The notes under the pieces are model-generated. The model saw only the letters and a program-made list of their open reading frames with translations. It did not search any database and had not been told where the DNA came from. Below, piece by piece: positions 22,321 through 22,851 of a stretch of DNA of 22,851 nt. How positions within the stretch are numbered: position 1 is the stretch's first letter; each line of letters begins with the position of its first letter. Source of the stretch: Candidatus Falkowbacteria bacterium HGW-Falkowbacteria-2 (GTDB lineage Bacteria; Patescibacteriota; Patescibacteriia; Patescibacteriales; UBA12465); NCBI GenBank assembly GCA_002841655.1, contig PHAH01000005.1:1-22851 (forward strand), in the 5' to 3' direction. Position numbers and translations under genes: made by a program.

Positions 22321-22851
22321 TTATTTCTTGGCCGCACCCTGGGCTTTCGCCATCTTGCCACCATGGGCAACGAACTTACGGGTTGGTGAGAATTCGCCTA
22401 AGCGATGACCGACCATGTTTTCAACCACATATACCGGAGTGTGAACTCTGCCGTTATGGACGCCAAAAGTATGGCCAACCATTTCTGGAACGATCACGCT
22501 AGCACGATCCCACACCTTGAGGACAGTTTTGTCGCCAGGCTTAAGATCGAGCACTCTCTTGACGATCTTCTTCACATTGTGCACCAGGCACATTAGCGAA
22601 AACTCACCCCGCACTTTCACCGAGCCACGCAGGTCCATCGATAGCTTCCTGCCATCCCACTTCATCTCTCCGAAAACCGGCTCTACCGTGTATCCACGCT
22701 TCTTGTAGATTTGCTTACCTTCCTCACTCCTCAGCTTCTGCCTCATGGCCTCCAAAAGTGGCTCCCGCCCATCTCGACTCACTATACGCGCCTCGCCAGT
22801 GGTACATCGCTCCCTTACTGCACATTCCCTGCAAGACTCCCCTCGATAGAG
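22321..22851 (-). CDS. rpsS: Chimeric frame: IS1182-type transposase C-terminus fused to S19 lacking its N-terminus
   Basis: The frame is open to the right edge, so its true 5' end is not in the window; a GTG at 22782 is only an internal candidate start. Counting from that GTG, residues 76-153 are ribosomal protein S19 (uS19): RASVIVPEMVGHTFGVHNGR (93-112), VENMVGHRLGEFSPTRKF and a basic tail. The universal S19 N-terminus (R-S-x-K-K-G-P-F/Y) is absent. Residues 1-75, plus 23 in-frame codons upstream, match transposase sequence (see the mobile element entry). The joint lies near VKKIVKRVLDL, about 22545-22580. A complete S19 cannot be made from this frame. It may be a chimeric assembly join or a real rearrangement; I favour the former. 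Confidence 0.85.
   Translation of the reverse strand, partial: LYRGESCRECAVRERCTTGEARIVSRDGREPLLEAMRQKLRSEEGKQIYKKRGYTVEPVFGEMKWDGRKLSMDLRGSVKVRGEFSLMCLVHNVKKIVKRVLDLKPGDKTVLKVWDRASVIVPEMVGHTFGVHNGRVHTPVYVVENMVGHRLGEFSPTRKFVAHGGKMAKAQGAAKK
22558..22851 (-). mobile_element. Fragment of an IS1182-type DDE transposase
   Basis: In the frame upstream of S19, reading from the right edge, a C-x2-C-x5-C cluster (SCRECAVRERCTTGEAR) is followed by a helix ending MRQKLRSEEGKQIY. The DDE signature Y26-x2-R29-x4-E34-x6-K41 (YKKRGYTVEPVFGEMK) comes next, then LRGSVKVRGEFSLMCLVHNV. This is how the C-terminal third of IS1182-family transposases looks. No stop codon and no terminal inverted repeat appear before the S19 sequence begins, so the transposase too is cut at the joint. 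Family assignment is from memory of the motif set. Confidence 0.8.

Noticed and set aside
1..22851. CRISPR array or defence island
   Set aside because: No regularly spaced repeats and no Cas, restriction or toxin-antitoxin proteins were seen.

Overview
The window reads as part of a genome of a Candidate Phyla Radiation bacterium (Patescibacteria, most like Parcubacteria). The clues are an S10/spc ribosomal-protein cluster with no rpmD (uL30) between rpsE and rplO, a short archaeal-type AspRS, a DUF5671-like membrane protein, several small unrecognised proteins inside core operons, very tight gene packing, and start codons almost without Shine-Dalgarno sequences. All placements are from motif recognition by eye; no database search was run.

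Layout, left to right. (1) 1-1580: a large serine recombinase on the + strand, cut by the left edge, whose frame runs antisense through a tRNA-Asn(GTT) gene (1475-1549, minus). This looks like the end of an integrated element. (2) 1600-2170: the tRNA promoter, then a monocistronic hypothetical gene with its own promoter and terminator. (3) 2179-12317: one long minus-strand operon, transcribed aspS > asnS > DUF5671-like gene > scpA > scpB > D,D-carboxypeptidase > gtrA-like gene > hypothetical > dnaG > rpoD. It has a visible promoter before aspS and a strong terminator after rpoD. (4) 12372-14710: a second minus-strand operon, hypothetical > map > ruvX > recO, with an extended -10 promoter. (5) 14681-22303: the distal S10 and the spc operon, transcribed rplV, rpsC, rplP, rpmC, rpsQ, rplN, rplX, rplE, rpsN, rpsH, rplF, rplR, rpsE, rplO, secY, ending in a hairpin terminator. 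(6) 22321-22851: rpsS has lost its N-terminus and is fused in frame to the C-terminal part of an IS1182-type transposase that runs off the right edge.

Most genes are housekeeping: ribosome and Sec translocon, aminoacylation of Asp and Asn, N-terminal Met removal, replication priming, the principal sigma factor, condensin accessory subunits, and recombination repair. The points worth attention are the two junctions at the edges (recombinase/tRNA and transposase/S19), a terminator-like hairpin for the tRNA inside the recombinase coding region, the strong preference for T just before ATG combined with missing Shine-Dalgarno motifs, and lineage-specific changes in conserved proteins (a Lys/Ala-rich RpoD N-terminus, an insertion in Map, an altered AspRS motif 3). 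I found no CRISPR array, rRNA gene or clearly new multi-gene system.
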